Of a stretch of DNA of 64,000 nt, positions 43,683 through 52,596 are shown piece by piece. This DNA comes from Yinghuangia aomiensis (GTDB lineage Bacteria; Actinomycetota; Actinomycetes; Streptomycetales; Streptomycetaceae): contig NZ_BAABHS010000037.1 in the NCBI RefSeq assembly GCF_039542225.1, positions 1 to 64,000 on the forward strand, in the 5' to 3' direction. Under the pieces are notes generated by a model. The model did not search any database, was not told where the DNA came from, and saw only the letters and a list, made by a program, of their open reading frames with translations. Numbering within the stretch: the first letter of the stretch is position 1; each line of letters begins with the position of its first letter. The translations under genes were made by a program, and so were the position numbers.

Positions 43683-44348
43683 TCAGGGTGCGGGCGTCTC
43701 GGCCGGTACCAGCATCGGGCAGTCCGGCAGCGGAAGTTCGTTGCGCGTGCGGACCCCCGGCAGCCAGCCCTGCGGTGACGTCACGTGGTACCAGCGACCC
43801 GACGACATGCCGTGTTCGTCGGTGACCAGCTGACCGTCGCGCACCACGCAGTCGGCGTTCAGGACGTCGCCGTGCCACACGTGGGCCACCACGTTCGCTG
43901 CGGTGTACCGGGTGTACGGCGAACGGGCCAGCCCCAGAGCACACTCCAGGGTGCGCAGCGGCCGGCAGGCCTCCTCGACGTTGTAGACGGTGAGGGCGAT
44001 CCCGGACGGCGGCGGCGGCGCCTGGACCGCGGCCTTGCGGCCGTGGTCGTTCCCGCCGTGCTGCAGCGCGTCGGCGGCGAGTGCCGCCGGCACCAGCGCG
44101 GCGGCAACCGCCGCGACCGCGAACGCAACGCGCATGCGTCCTCCCAGCGCGAGGCGGCGCGCTCCCCCCGACGGGTGGGAGCGCGCCGCCTCGTCTTCCC
44201 GCGCCGCCGCCTGCAGCCGCGCCATCAAGGCCGGAGGCACCGTGATGGTCTCGGCGCCGCGGCGCAGCAGAGCGCCGATCTGCTCGTCGCTTATCCGCTC
44301 GCGCGGATGGCCGGGCGGCGCCGTCGGACCGTGCTGCCGGGATGCCAT
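43683..44348 (-). CDS. membrane protein, probable anti-sigma factor
   Basis: 221 aa. About 72 cytosolic residues (with a Glu/Arg helix RISDEQIGALLRRGAETITVPPALMARLQAAAREDE), one membrane helix (about 73-93) and about 125 external residues with four Cys. It begins three bases after the sigma-factor stop codon, the usual coupling of ECF sigma and anti-sigma genes. The common zinc anti-sigma motif HxxxCxxC is absent, so if it is an anti-sigma it belongs to another class and might sense through its external Cys-containing domain. Confidence 0.72.
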   Translation of the reverse strand: MASRQHGPTAPPGHPRERISDEQIGALLRRGAETITVPPALMARLQAAAREDEAARSHPSGGARRLALGGRMRVAFAVAAVAAALVPAALAADALQHGGNDHGRKAAVQAPPPPSGIALTVYNVEEACRPLRTLECALGLARSPYTRYTAANVVAHVWHGDVLNADCVVRDGQLVTDEHGMSSGRWYHVTSPQGWLPGVRTRNELPLPDCPMLVPAETPAP

Positions 44349-44351
44349 GGC

Positions 44352-45104
44352 TCAACCGTCTCCTTGCCCCTCGGAGTTCCCTGGCCGGACGTGCCACCCT
44401 TCCGTATCCGGAAGCGGATGGGGGTGCGGCTGCGCGGGCAGCGCGGCGGCGGCCGCGCCGTGCACCTCGCCGCCCGCGCCCTGCACCTCGGCGGCACGTT
44501 CCTGCTCGATCAGTGACCGCAGCCGTTCCAGTCCGCGGCGGCGTGTGATGGCCACGGTGCTGCGGTGGGTGCGGATCAGTTGTGCGGCCTCGTCGATCGT
44601 GTAGCCCTCCACGTCGACCAGCAGCACCGAGCGCGCCTGCTTGAACGTCAGGCGACGCAGCAGCCGCACCACCTCGACACCGTCCTGGCGTTCCCGCATC
44701 AGGGCGTCCTCGCCCGCGGCGGCGTTCGGCAGCCGGCCGCCCCCGGGCCACACGCCTTCGCGGTGCCAGTCGTCGGCCGGTTCACCGGCCGGGAGCTGGC
44801 GGCGGTTGCGCCGCCACTGGTCGCGGGCCAGGTTGGCCACGGCGGTGAACGCGTACGCGTACGGCTCCGGGTGGGCCAGGAACCGTTCCGGACGGCGGCC
44901 GATCTTCAGGTACGCGTCGTGCACCAGGTCCTGCGCGTGCGCGCCGCCGCCGGTGAGCAGCACCGCGGCACGGTACAGCCGCGGCAGTATGCCGGCGAAG
45001 ACCGAGTCGAAGACTTCCCGACGCCCCTGCGGCCGGGTGCCGACGGACGTGCCCGCCGGGCCCGGCCCGCCCGGCACCGTGGCCAGTTCATCGGCCGTGT
45101 CCAT
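44352..45104 (-). CDS. ECF-type sigma-70 family RNA polymerase sigma factor
   Basis: 250 aa from the ATG at 45104 (GGGGGG eight bases upstream); an in-frame ATG 36 bp earlier has no ribosome site. Region 2: LYRAAVLLTGGGAHAQDLVHDAYLKIGRRPERF ... YAFTAVANLARDQWRRNRR. Region 4: LTFKQARSVLLVDVEGYTIDEAAQLIRTHRSTVAITRRRGLERLRSLI. Both are of SigE-like actinomycete sigma factors. A C-terminal extension of about 45 residues, rich in Ala/His/Pro, is unusual. Coupled to the downstream membrane protein. Confidence 0.9.
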   Translation of the reverse strand: MDTADELATVPGGPGPAGTSVGTRPQGRREVFDSVFAGILPRLYRAAVLLTGGGAHAQDLVHDAYLKIGRRPERFLAHPEPYAYAFTAVANLARDQWRRNRRQLPAGEPADDWHREGVWPGGGRLPNAAAGEDALMRERQDGVEVVRLLRRLTFKQARSVLLVDVEGYTIDEAAQLIRTHRSTVAITRRRGLERLRSLIEQERAAEVQGAGGEVHGAAAAALPAQPHPHPLPDTEGWHVRPGNSEGQGDG

Positions 45105-45386
45105 GGTGGCCGCCCCCCGCTCCCCGAGTGTGCTGCGCATGCGGTGCGGCGTCCGCGCCGGCGCGTGTACGAGCGCGCCTGCGTGCGCCTGGGCGCCTGC
45201 GTGTGCAATGGACCTCACCCTAGAACGCAAAGTGAGCAAAGCCACACGTAACGTCACCATTGCACGCGAACGAGTGACTGCAGATAGCCCATTCGCGTGT
45301 GATGCAGGTCACATGGAAGGCGTCGTCATGGGGGCGGGGTTCGGACGTGTACCCCATGTCCGTCACCACGCGAAAGGAAGACGATC

Positions 45387-45662
45387 ATGCGACTGCGCAA
45401 CCTGGTGATGACCGTGACCGCCAGTGCCGCCCTCGCCTTCGGCGGCGTGCTTGCCGCCGCCCCGGCGCAGGCCGCCCCGGCGACGGCCGCCTGCGAGCAT
45501 CCGTGCCACTCGCCCGGGCCGGGCTGGACGTACATCACCGACTACTTCTGGGCGAGCGCCTGCGCCGACACCGGCAACCAGGGCATCGCGACCCACCGCT
45601 GGAGCGCCTACCAGTGCACCGGCGGCAGCCCCGTGGAGAACTACGAGCTGTGGGTGCGCTGA
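45387..45662 (+). CDS. small secreted Cys/Trp-rich protein
   Basis: 91 aa from the ATG at 45387 with AAAGGAAG upstream. Signal peptide 1-29 (ending AAPAQA), mature part about 62 residues with four Cys (CEHPCHSP, ACADTG, YQCTGG), several Trp/Tyr and a WSAYQC motif. Two disulfides are likely. No family recognised. It is divergent from the sigma factor gene, so it may belong to its regulon; that is inference. Confidence 0.8.
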   Translation: MRLRNLVMTVTASAALAFGGVLAAAPAQAAPATAACEHPCHSPGPGWTYITDYFWASACADTGNQGIATHRWSAYQCTGGSPVENYELWVR

Positions 45663-45672
45663 CCGGGTAAGC

Positions 45673-45749
45673 CGGACCCCGGCCCGCGGGCGGGCGACTT
45701 CGCGCACCGAGGGGGAGCCGCGAGGTCGCGCCTGCGGGCCGGGGTCCGG
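45673..45749 (+). terminator. long two-part hairpin after the secreted protein gene
   Basis: Outer arms 45673-45688 and 45734-45749 are perfectly complementary over 16 bp; inside, GCGACTTCGCG pairs with CGCGAGGTCGC using one G-U. A CTTTTG follows. It begins ten bases after the stop. The outer 16-bp stem is unusually long for a terminator and could be processed RNA. Confidence 0.7.
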
Positions 45750-45863
45750 TGCTTTTGGGGGCGGGGGCGGGGACGGGCCCCGGCGGTCGGAGCGCCCCGG
45801 CGGCGCGCTGCGCGAAGATCGAACGCATCGAAGGGCCGACCGCGTCCTGAAATAGGGGGTTTT

Positions 45864-46712
45864 ATGTACGAACTATCAGCAGTCATAGCGGATTTCGACC
45901 TGCTGCGCGGCTGTCTCGCAGGCTCGGACTCCGTACCGGTGGCGGCGCTGCGCCAGGGCTTGGGGCTGGTGCCGGCGCGGGACGTGCCGGTGGGCGAGGC
46001 ATCCGCGTCGGGGGCGAATGAGCCGTCGAGTGCGCCGGGGCCGCTGGAGCCGGACGAGCCCCTCGCCCCGATGTCGCCCGCGTTCGAGGCCGTGGCCGCG
46101 GCGTGGTCCCGGCACGGGACGGTGGCGTACGTGGCCGCCGACTTCGCCGGCGGCACAGGATGGCAGGCCGCTGTCGTATGGCGGGCCGGGGCGCGGCTGT
46201 GGGGCCCGGCGTACGACACGGAGTTCCGCGGACCGCGTCCGTCTTGGCCGGTCAACCACGCCCTGTCCCTGCTCGGAGCCGTGGCGCACGACCCGGCCTC
46301 CCCCGGGTCCGGCCCCGGCTCCCCCGGCGGCACGGAACAGCGTGCCTACGCCGACGTGTTCCACCGGGTCGGCCTCGGCTGGGAACGCGACACCGACGCA
46401 TGGCGCACCGTGGGCCGCGCCGACCGGGAACGAGGCTATGCGGCCGCGCTGGAGCGGCGAGAAGATGCGTTCCGAACCTACGCCGCAGACGAGGGACGCA
46501 GGCAACTCGACCTGCTGCCCGCCGTACTGGACGGCCGCACGATCATGCGGGTGCTCGGCGTCGGCCCCGGCCCTCTGGTCGGCGCGGCGGCCCGGCACCT
46601 GAAGGAGTTGGCACAAGGCCAAGGGGCGTTGACCCAGGCGGAAGCAATTGAGGCGCTGCACACCTGGGCCCGCGGCCGGCCTCTCGAACGCGAGGACGAC
46701 GCGATCGCCTGA
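45864..46712 (+). CDS. unknown protein with a tRNA-nucleotidyltransferase-like C-terminal tail
   Basis: 282 aa; GGGGG lies just before the ATG. Residues 1-110 contain a variable Pro/Ser region and AWSRHGTVAYVAADFAGGTGWQAAVVWRAG. The last about 60 residues (LDGRTIMRVLGVGPGPLVGAAARHLKELAQGQGALTQAEAIEALHTWA) closely follow the C-terminal end of CCA-adding/poly(A)-polymerase proteins (GxxLMxxLGxxPGPxVGxxLxxL), which there bind RNA. No nucleotidyltransferase catalytic motif is present. An Arg-rich helix links the two parts. RNA binding is a guess. Confidence 0.7.
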   Translation: MYELSAVIADFDLLRGCLAGSDSVPVAALRQGLGLVPARDVPVGEASASGANEPSSAPGPLEPDEPLAPMSPAFEAVAAAWSRHGTVAYVAADFAGGTGWQAAVVWRAGARLWGPAYDTEFRGPRPSWPVNHALSLLGAVAHDPASPGSGPGSPGGTEQRAYADVFHRVGLGWERDTDAWRTVGRADRERGYAAALERREDAFRTYAADEGRRQLDLLPAVLDGRTIMRVLGVGPGPLVGAAARHLKELAQGQGALTQAEAIEALHTWARGRPLEREDDAIA

Positions 46713-46812
46713 CCCTGTCATGGGCGAACTCGCGTTGCTGCCGGCGGCAGCAGGCCGCGCCGTGACGCCCACCCGCGTCCCGCGTTGGGCGTCCCGCGTT
46801 GGGCGTCCCGCG

Positions 46813-47904
46813 TCAGCTACCGCTGCCCGCCCCGCTGCTCTCCCCACCGCCCGCCGAGTTCGCGGGGTTGAGCGGAGGCGGAGGCGCCTTGTCCGCCCCC
46901 GCCCCGGGGAGCGGCACCGGCACCGGCACCGGCCAATGTCCCAGCGGCGGCAGCCCGCCGTGCCCGGTCCATGCCCACAGTTCGCGTTCGCGGTCCAGCT
47001 GCATGACGGTGATGCGCTGCACGACGAGCACGAACAGCACGGCCGCCACCGCGCTGACGAGGGACGCGGCCAGGGACACGTAGCTGTTGTCCCGGAGCGT
47101 CGTGAGGGCATCGGGCCGCGCGAACTCGCCGGCTTCGTCGCTGCCGCCCACGAATTCCAGGACGATGCCCAGCTGGAAGACCAGCCACCAAGCGAGGATC
47201 AGCGGGAAACGCTCCCGGCGGCCCCGTGAATCACTGCCCTTCCAGATGTCGTTGGCGATGCGCGCCGGGAACCACCAGTTCACGAAGGGGCAGAACCATC
47301 CGGCGATCGACCAGCCGGCGGCCAGACCCGGCTGGTACAGGCCGAACAGCGCGACGTTGGCGCGTGCCCGGTAGAACCACACCGTCGCGACCACGGCGGT
47401 GATCATGAACCCGAGCACCGTCAGTCCGTACACGTTGTCCGAGAACGTGATCGCGGAGTTCACCGTCTCCAGGTCCTGCTCGGTGCCCCCCGGGAATCCC
47501 CCGTCTCCGCTGCCGCGGAGGAGGTCGTCCGCGGCCTCGGCGGTCCGCCACCGGGCAATCGCGTTGAGGACGCCCAGCAGCACATCGACGCCGAGCAGGA
47601 CCCCCACCGCGATGCCGAGCCCCCGGTTCGCCCGCACCCCGTACAACTGCCGGCCCATGGCCGGCGGGGGCGGAGGCGGCGCCACCCACTTGGTGACGGT
47701 GGCGTCCGCCTGCCACCCCGGGGCAGGCCCGCCGGGTCTGTCGCCCGGCGCCTCGCCGTCGTCCGGCATCGCCCACAACTCGGCACCGCAGTTCGTACAG
47801 CGGTCCTCGCGCGTGGAACGCGCCTCACACTCCGAACAGATCAACCAAAGCCCCCACCGGAAATCAGCGGCACGCAGCATCCCCCACGGCCGGAAAGTGT
47901 GCAC
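46813..47904 (-). CDS. DUF4328-like polytopic membrane protein with N-terminal zinc ribbon
   Basis: 363 aa from a GTG at 47904. The first residues carry two CxxC motifs (CSECEARS ... CTNCGAEL), a zinc ribbon. A Pro-rich linker leads to about five membrane helices with WFYRARANVALFGL, GWSIAGWFCPFVNWWFPARIANDIWKGS, typical of DUF4328 proteins. The C-terminus is Pro/Gly-rich. Function unknown. It lies 60 bp downstream of the PH-like protein gene on the same strand and may be cotranscribed with it. Confidence 0.82.
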   Translation of the reverse strand: MHTFRPWGMLRAADFRWGLWLICSECEARSTREDRCTNCGAELWAMPDDGEAPGDRPGGPAPGWQADATVTKWVAPPPPPPAMGRQLYGVRANRGLGIAVGVLLGVDVLLGVLNAIARWRTAEAADDLLRGSGDGGFPGGTEQDLETVNSAITFSDNVYGLTVLGFMITAVVATVWFYRARANVALFGLYQPGLAAGWSIAGWFCPFVNWWFPARIANDIWKGSDSRGRRERFPLILAWWLVFQLGIVLEFVGGSDEAGEFARPDALTTLRDNSYVSLAASLVSAVAAVLFVLVVQRITVMQLDRERELWAWTGHGGLPPLGHWPVPVPVPLPGAGADKAPPPPLNPANSAGGGESSGAGSGS

Positions 47905-47964
47905 CGCATCATTCCGCTTCCGACGAAGATCGTCATCACCGGACGGTTGTCGATCACCGAGTCG

Positions 47965-48321
47965 TTATCCGACCCGATCCGGCCCGGCGCCGCCGAGGGA
48001 GACATCAACCCGTGGCAGCATGGCGTGCACAGCGGGACGATCCTGATGCGTCGCCACGCGAACGGCACGGACTTCCGCCCACGGCGGTGTGTGCGTCTTC
48101 ACGTAGCCGCGGTCACGCACGGCCGACTCGTTGAAGCTGACATACGGCCGCGACGCGCTTACCAGAAACCAGCCACCACCCATCGTCCACGGCGAGACGG
48201 CGATGAGCCCTGCTACTTCCCCGCTCTGCGGACCGCCCAGGAAGGCAAGCAAGCCCAGCACGCCGGCCAGGCCGAGGAAGACCTGCCACAGGTTTCGGTT
48301 CGGCACCGTGCGCCAGTTCAT
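47965..48321 (-). CDS. small membrane protein, PH-like domain
   Basis: 118 aa from the ATG at 48321 with GGGGGG seven bases upstream. Two short hydrophobic segments (residues 12-29 and 37-54), then SRPYVSFNESAVRDRGYVKTHTPPWAEVRAVRVATHQDRP, which resembles small bacterial PH-domain proteins of actinomycetes. Function unknown. Directly upstream of the DUF4328-like gene. Confidence 0.7.
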   Translation of the reverse strand: MNWRTVPNRNLWQVFLGLAGVLGLLAFLGGPQSGEVAGLIAVSPWTMGGGWFLVSASRPYVSFNESAVRDRGYVKTHTPPWAEVRAVRVATHQDRPAVHAMLPRVDVSLGGAGPDRVG

Positions 48322-48473
48322 GAGGACCGCCCCCCGTCGAGCTTCCGCGCCCCGATCATGATGCGGCCGCTCCCTCGCCGCGTCGAGACGGCACTTCGCC
48401 CGGCCGCGGGTCTCCCGCCCCGCGGCACGCCCACGCCACCCAGCGCGCGGTGAGCACCCCTGCCCGCCGCGGC

Positions 48474-49403
48474 TCAGACGACGTCCAGAACCGCCTTCCC
48501 ATGCACCGCGCGGCCGAGAAGAGCGTCGACGCCTTCGGCGGCCTTCTCCCACGGGGCCCGCCAGGTGACATGGGGGTCGAGTTCGCCGGCGGCCACCAAC
48601 GAGGCCAGGAAGGTGAGGTCGGGGGCGAGGTCGGTGCAGCGCAGGAGGAAGAAGCTGACGATGGCCCGGTCGTGGGCTTCGGGTGCGCCGGAGAAGGCGT
48701 GCGAGGGGAAGTGCTCGGGGGCGTCGGTGGCGCGGCCTACGGAGACGAGGGTGCCGTGTTCCGCGAGGCGGGCGTACGCGTCGACGAGCTGGGGGCCGCC
48801 GACCATGTCCACGACGCCGTCGACGAGTCCGGTCAACTCCTCGGGCGCGCGCACGACTTCGTGGGCGCCGAGGGCCTGGAGGCCGAGGGCATGGGTTGCC
48901 GGGTCGCCGGTCGAGGCGATCACGTGGGCGCCCGCGCGGCGGGCGAGTTGGACGGCGTAGCGGCCGACGCCGCCGGTGGCGCCGGTGACGAGTACGCGGC
49001 GCCCGAGCAGGGGGCCGAGGCGGCGGAGGGCCCGGAGGGCACTGGCGCCTGCGACCGGAACGGTGGCGATGACGCCCAGGTCGGCGTCGGGCGGCACGGT
49101 GCCGAGCCAGGAGGTGTCGACGGCGCGGAGTTCGGCCCACGCGCCATCCCACCCGAGGGTGACGACGGGGGTGCCTGCCGACGGGCCGGAGCCGTCCGCC
49201 GCGGCGCGTTCGACGACCCCGGCGGCGTCCCAGCCCGGCACCGACCCGTCGGGGGCTTCGGCGAGGACGTACTTGGCTTCGCCGAAGTTGAGGGACATCG
49301 CGTGCACGCGGACGAGGGCCTGGTGGGGAGCCGGTTCGGGGTCGGGGACTTCGCCCAGACGCAGGTTGCGGGGGTGGGAACGGTCGACGAGGAGTGCGCG
49401 CAT
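48474..49403 (-). CDS. zinc-binding-dehydrogenase family (MDR) oxidoreductase
   Basis: 309 aa from the ATG at 49403 with GAAAGG upstream. GroES-like half (PEPAPHQALVRVHAMSLNFGEAKYVLAEAPDGSVPGWDAAGVV), then VTGATGGVGRYAVQLARRAGA. The zinc ligands are missing, so it is a quinone/enone reductase type. It is divergent from a TetR gene with a perfect 15-bp operator-like palindrome between them, so it is probably the target of that repressor. Confidence 0.9.
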   Translation of the reverse strand: MRALLVDRSHPRNLRLGEVPDPEPAPHQALVRVHAMSLNFGEAKYVLAEAPDGSVPGWDAAGVVERAAADGSGPSAGTPVVTLGWDGAWAELRAVDTSWLGTVPPDADLGVIATVPVAGASALRALRRLGPLLGRRVLVTGATGGVGRYAVQLARRAGAHVIASTGDPATHALGLQALGAHEVVRAPEELTGLVDGVVDMVGGPQLVDAYARLAEHGTLVSVGRATDAPEHFPSHAFSGAPEAHDRAIVSFFLLRCTDLAPDLTFLASLVAAGELDPHVTWRAPWEKAAEGVDALLGRAVHGKAVLDVV

Positions 49404-49433
49404 GGCAAGGCCGCCTTTCGTGGGCACCGATTG

Positions 49434-49448
49434 TGCCACTCAGTGGCA
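49434..49448. promoter_or_regulatory. TetR operator TGCCACT-C-AGTGGCA
   Basis: Perfect 7-bp arms about one base, extended to 9 of 10 matches per arm (49431-49451). It lies between the divergent oxidoreductase and TetR genes. Confidence 0.8.
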
Positions 49449-49494
49449 AAAGCCTATCAGCGGCATTCGCTCCTTTGGCTACACTGGCGGCACC

Positions 49495-50160
49495 ATGACT
49501 GCCACCGAAGCCGACCGCACCGCCCCGCAACCGTCCCTGCGCGAACGCAAGAAGCTCCGCACCCGCGAAGCACTGATCGGCACCGCACTGGACTTGTTCA
49601 CCGAACGCGGTTTCGAGGGCGCGACGTTGGACGACCTGTGCAACGCCGTCGAGGTCTCCAAGCGCACGTTCTTCCGCACGTTCGCGAGCAAGGAAGACGT
49701 CGTCATGGCGCCGACCCAGGACATGTGGACGGCCTTCACCGAGGAGCTGGAGACCCGCCCCGTCACCGGCGGCGGCACCCTGCTGGCCTTCCTCCAGGAT
49801 TCGCTGCTCGCCGCCGTCGACCGCATGACCGACGAGGCATGGCCGCGCCGCGTCCGACTCAGCCGCCGCCTCGCCGCGAAGAACCCGTCGATGGACGCCC
49901 ACGGCCTGCAGTTCTGCGACCACACCATCCGCACGTCCCTCGCGACACTGCGGCGCAGGCTCACCATCGAAGACCCGAACGACCCCCGCCCCCGGCTCGC
50001 CCTGGACCTCCTCGCCGCCGCCAACCACTGGGCCCTGGAACGCTGGGTCGAACTCCCCGGCGAACCCGACCGCGACACCTTCACCGCCCAACTCCGCACC
50101 GCCTTCGCGGCAATCCCGCAGAGCGTGACCGTCACCGCGACGCCGCGCGCCACGGGCTAG
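49495..50160 (+). CDS. TetR family regulator of the MDR gene
   Basis: 221 aa from the ATG at 49495. HTH: GATLDDLCNAVEVSKRTFFRTFASKEDVVM, about residues 40-70. TACACT at 49480-49485 is a likely -10 box nine bases before the start, so the mRNA is leaderless or nearly so. It should bind the palindrome at 49434-49448 and repress both itself and the MDR gene. Confidence 0.93.
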   Translation: MTATEADRTAPQPSLRERKKLRTREALIGTALDLFTERGFEGATLDDLCNAVEVSKRTFFRTFASKEDVVMAPTQDMWTAFTEELETRPVTGGGTLLAFLQDSLLAAVDRMTDEAWPRRVRLSRRLAAKNPSMDAHGLQFCDHTIRTSLATLRRRLTIEDPNDPRPRLALDLLAAANHWALERWVELPGEPDRDTFTAQLRTAFAAIPQSVTVTATPRATG

Positions 50161-50238
50161 TCGACGCGACCGCAAGGGCCTCGTCAGCCTCGGTCTCTCC
50201 TCCGCACCGCACTCCGCCGCGTCTGCGAGACTTGGCGC

Positions 50239-51471
50239 ATGCCGACCGACTCCGACGCCAGGAGCGTCCAGGCGTCCGGCCGGACGCCCACCGACACCCC
50301 GCCCCGCCCCCGCGAGGCGAAGCCGCCGCGCGTGCTGCGGCGGCTGGGCGGCGTCGGGGTCCTCCTCCTGGTCCTCGCCCTGCTCTTCCTGCTGCCGTGG
50401 TGGACGCTGTTCGGCTCCGGCACCGACTGGCCGCTCCCCGTCTTCGTGACCGGCACCGTCGTCTTCGTCGGCGCCCTGGTCGCCTTCCCGTTCCTGATGT
50501 TCACGGGCCATGCCCGGCGCGCGGACCGTGCGGCCCGCATTGCCGACACCACGCTCGGGGTGGCCTGGGTCCTGTTCACCTGGTCGGTGCTCGGCGGCCT
50601 TGCACACCTCCTGCTCATCGGTCTCGGCATCGGCGGCGCCGACCGGGCCCGGGTGATCGCATGCGCTGTCGCCGCGGTCTCGGCCGGGCTGCTGGCGTGG
50701 GGCCACTACGAAGCGATGCGCGTACCCCGCGTGCGGCAGCTGGACGTTCCCCTGCCCCGGCTCGGCGCGGGCCTCGACGGAACCCGTGTCGTCGTCCTGG
50801 CCGACACCCATTACGGCCCGATCGACCGGGCCGCCTGGTCGGCGCGCGTGACCGAGGCCGTCAACCGGCTCGACGCGGACGTGGTGGTCCACGCCGGCGA
50901 CATCGCCGACGGCACGCCCGCCCAACGCCGCGAGCAGTCCGCGCCCCTCGGCGCGGTCCAGGCGCGACTGGCACGGGTGTACGTCACCGGCAACCACGAG
51001 TACCTCGGCGAGGCCCAGGGCTGGCTGGACCGCATGACCGACCTCGGCTGGGAGGCCCTGCACAACCGCCACGTCGTCGTCGAACGCGGCGGCGACCGCC
51101 TCGTCCTCGCCGGCGTGGACGACGTCACCGCCCACCACTCCGGACTGGCCGGACACCGCACCGACCTGGACGGCGCCCTGGCAGGCGCGGATCCGGACCT
51201 CCCGGTCCTGCTCGTCGCCCACCAGCCCAAGTACATCCCCCAGGCCGCCGCCGCGGGCATCGACCTGCAGATCTCCGGACACACCCACGGCGGCCAGATC
51301 TGGCCGTTCGGCCTCCTCGTCCGCCTCGACCAGCCGGTGGTCCAGGGCCTGAGCCACCACGGCGAGCGCACCCGGCTCTACACGAGCCGCGGCACCGGCT
51401 TCTGGGGCCCGCCCTTCCGCGTCTTCGCCCCGAGCGAGATCACCCTGCTCACCCTGCGCTCGACGCCCTGA
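50239..51471 (+). CDS. membrane-anchored metallophosphoesterase (YkuE-like)
   Basis: 410 aa. Residues 35-155 hold four membrane helices; the catalytic domain follows with all metal motifs: DTHYG, GDIADG, GNHEY, HQPKY and GHTHGGQ. This architecture is shared with YkuE/YaeI-type phosphodiesterases, which act at the membrane on phosphorylated lipids or wall intermediates. GACTTGGCGC precedes the ATG and no ribosome site is visible, so a leaderless start is possible. Monocistronic; convergent with the SDR at 51550. Confidence 0.92.
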   Translation: MPTDSDARSVQASGRTPTDTPPRPREAKPPRVLRRLGGVGVLLLVLALLFLLPWWTLFGSGTDWPLPVFVTGTVVFVGALVAFPFLMFTGHARRADRAARIADTTLGVAWVLFTWSVLGGLAHLLLIGLGIGGADRARVIACAVAAVSAGLLAWGHYEAMRVPRVRQLDVPLPRLGAGLDGTRVVVLADTHYGPIDRAAWSARVTEAVNRLDADVVVHAGDIADGTPAQRREQSAPLGAVQARLARVYVTGNHEYLGEAQGWLDRMTDLGWEALHNRHVVVERGGDRLVLAGVDDVTAHHSGLAGHRTDLDGALAGADPDLPVLLVAHQPKYIPQAAAAGIDLQISGHTHGGQIWPFGLLVRLDQPVVQGLSHHGERTRLYTSRGTGFWGPPFRVFAPSEITLLTLRSTP

Positions 51472-51549
51472 CGGGCCCGGGTACGGCCGGCACCGCACCG
51501 GCCGAGCGGTGCCGCACGCGGCCGCGAACCCGCGGGTGAAGCGGCGCCG

Positions 51550-52338
51550 TCACAGAGTGGTGACCAGGCCGCCGTCGACGACGAAGTCCGAACCCGTGAT
51601 GTTCCCGGCCCGCTCCCCCGCCAGGTAGACCACCAGGTCGGCGACTTCCTCCGGCCGGGTGAACCGGCCGGTGACCGCACCGGATGCGGCCTGTGCCGCG
51701 ATGTCGTCGGGGGTGTGGCCCGACACCTCGGCGACCGACGCCGCCACCCCGGACTCGCCCAGCCACAGGGCCGTGGCGACCGGGCCGGGGCTGACGGTGT
51801 TCACCCGGATGCCCTGCGGGCCGACTTCCTTCGACAGCGCCTTGGAGAAGTTGAGGAGCGCCGCCTTGGCCGCCGAATAGTCGACGACCAGCGGGTCGGG
51901 GAGGAAAGCGTTGACCGAGCAGACCGTCACGATGCTCCCGCCGCCCCGCCGCAGCAGGAACGGCAGCGCGGCCCGGGTCGCGCGGACGGCGGCCAGGAAA
52001 TTGACGGTCAGGGTCGCGGCCCAATCGTCGTCGGTCACCGCGAGGAACCCCGCGGTGCGCGGGCGGACCGCGCCGACGTTGTTGACCAGGATGTCCACGC
52101 CGCCGCACGCCTCGGCGGCCACGGCGACCAGCCGGGCCGGGCCGCCCGGTTCGGCAAGGTCGACGGCGAGAGGCACCACCCGGCCGTCGGCGGCGAGGTC
52201 CGCCAACTCGTCGGTGACCGAGCGGGACCCGGCGACCACCCGGGCGCCCTCCGCGACGAGCGCGCGGGTCACGGCCAGGCCGATGCCGCGCCCGGCACCC
52301 GTGACGACGGCCGTCTTGCCGGTGATTCCGAGATCCAT
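51550..52338 (-). CDS. SDR family oxidoreductase
   Basis: 262 aa from the ATG at 52338 with GGAAAGGG eight bases upstream. TGAGRGIG, NNVG (Ala replaced by Val), Ser in CSVNAFLPDP and YSAAK, with NITGSDFVVDGG at the end. Classical SDR with an intact catalytic triad. It is divergent from the chloroperoxidase-like hydrolase, 258 bp away. Substrate unknown. Confidence 0.9.
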   Translation of the reverse strand: MDLGITGKTAVVTGAGRGIGLAVTRALVAEGARVVAGSRSVTDELADLAADGRVVPLAVDLAEPGGPARLVAVAAEACGGVDILVNNVGAVRPRTAGFLAVTDDDWAATLTVNFLAAVRATRAALPFLLRRGGGSIVTVCSVNAFLPDPLVVDYSAAKAALLNFSKALSKEVGPQGIRVNTVSPGPVATALWLGESGVAASVAEVSGHTPDDIAAQAASGAVTGRFTRPEEVADLVVYLAGERAGNITGSDFVVDGGLVTTL

Positions 52339-52596
52339 GACGGGGCCCTTTCCGCACATCGGCAATCCCCCACGCCCCCGCGTCGGAGCCCGGCAGACGC
52401 CCGGCCCCACGCGGAAGGACGCGTCCAGGTTGCCCGGATTTCCCTGAACCGAACATCCACGCGACTGCCGAGGATGCGTGCCCTCGGCGGCGGGCCGCCC
52501 GCGACACGCGGCCCGAGTGCCCGGAGCAATCCCCGTGACGGATCCGATGCGTCGGCTTAGCGTGGGCGAAACGCCACCCCATTTGGAGGAGCAGCC

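Noticed and set aside
47965..51498. 1177-aa open frame on the - strand
   Set aside because: Only the last 118 codons, from the ATG at 48321, look real; the rest is antisense to the TetR and phosphoesterase genes.
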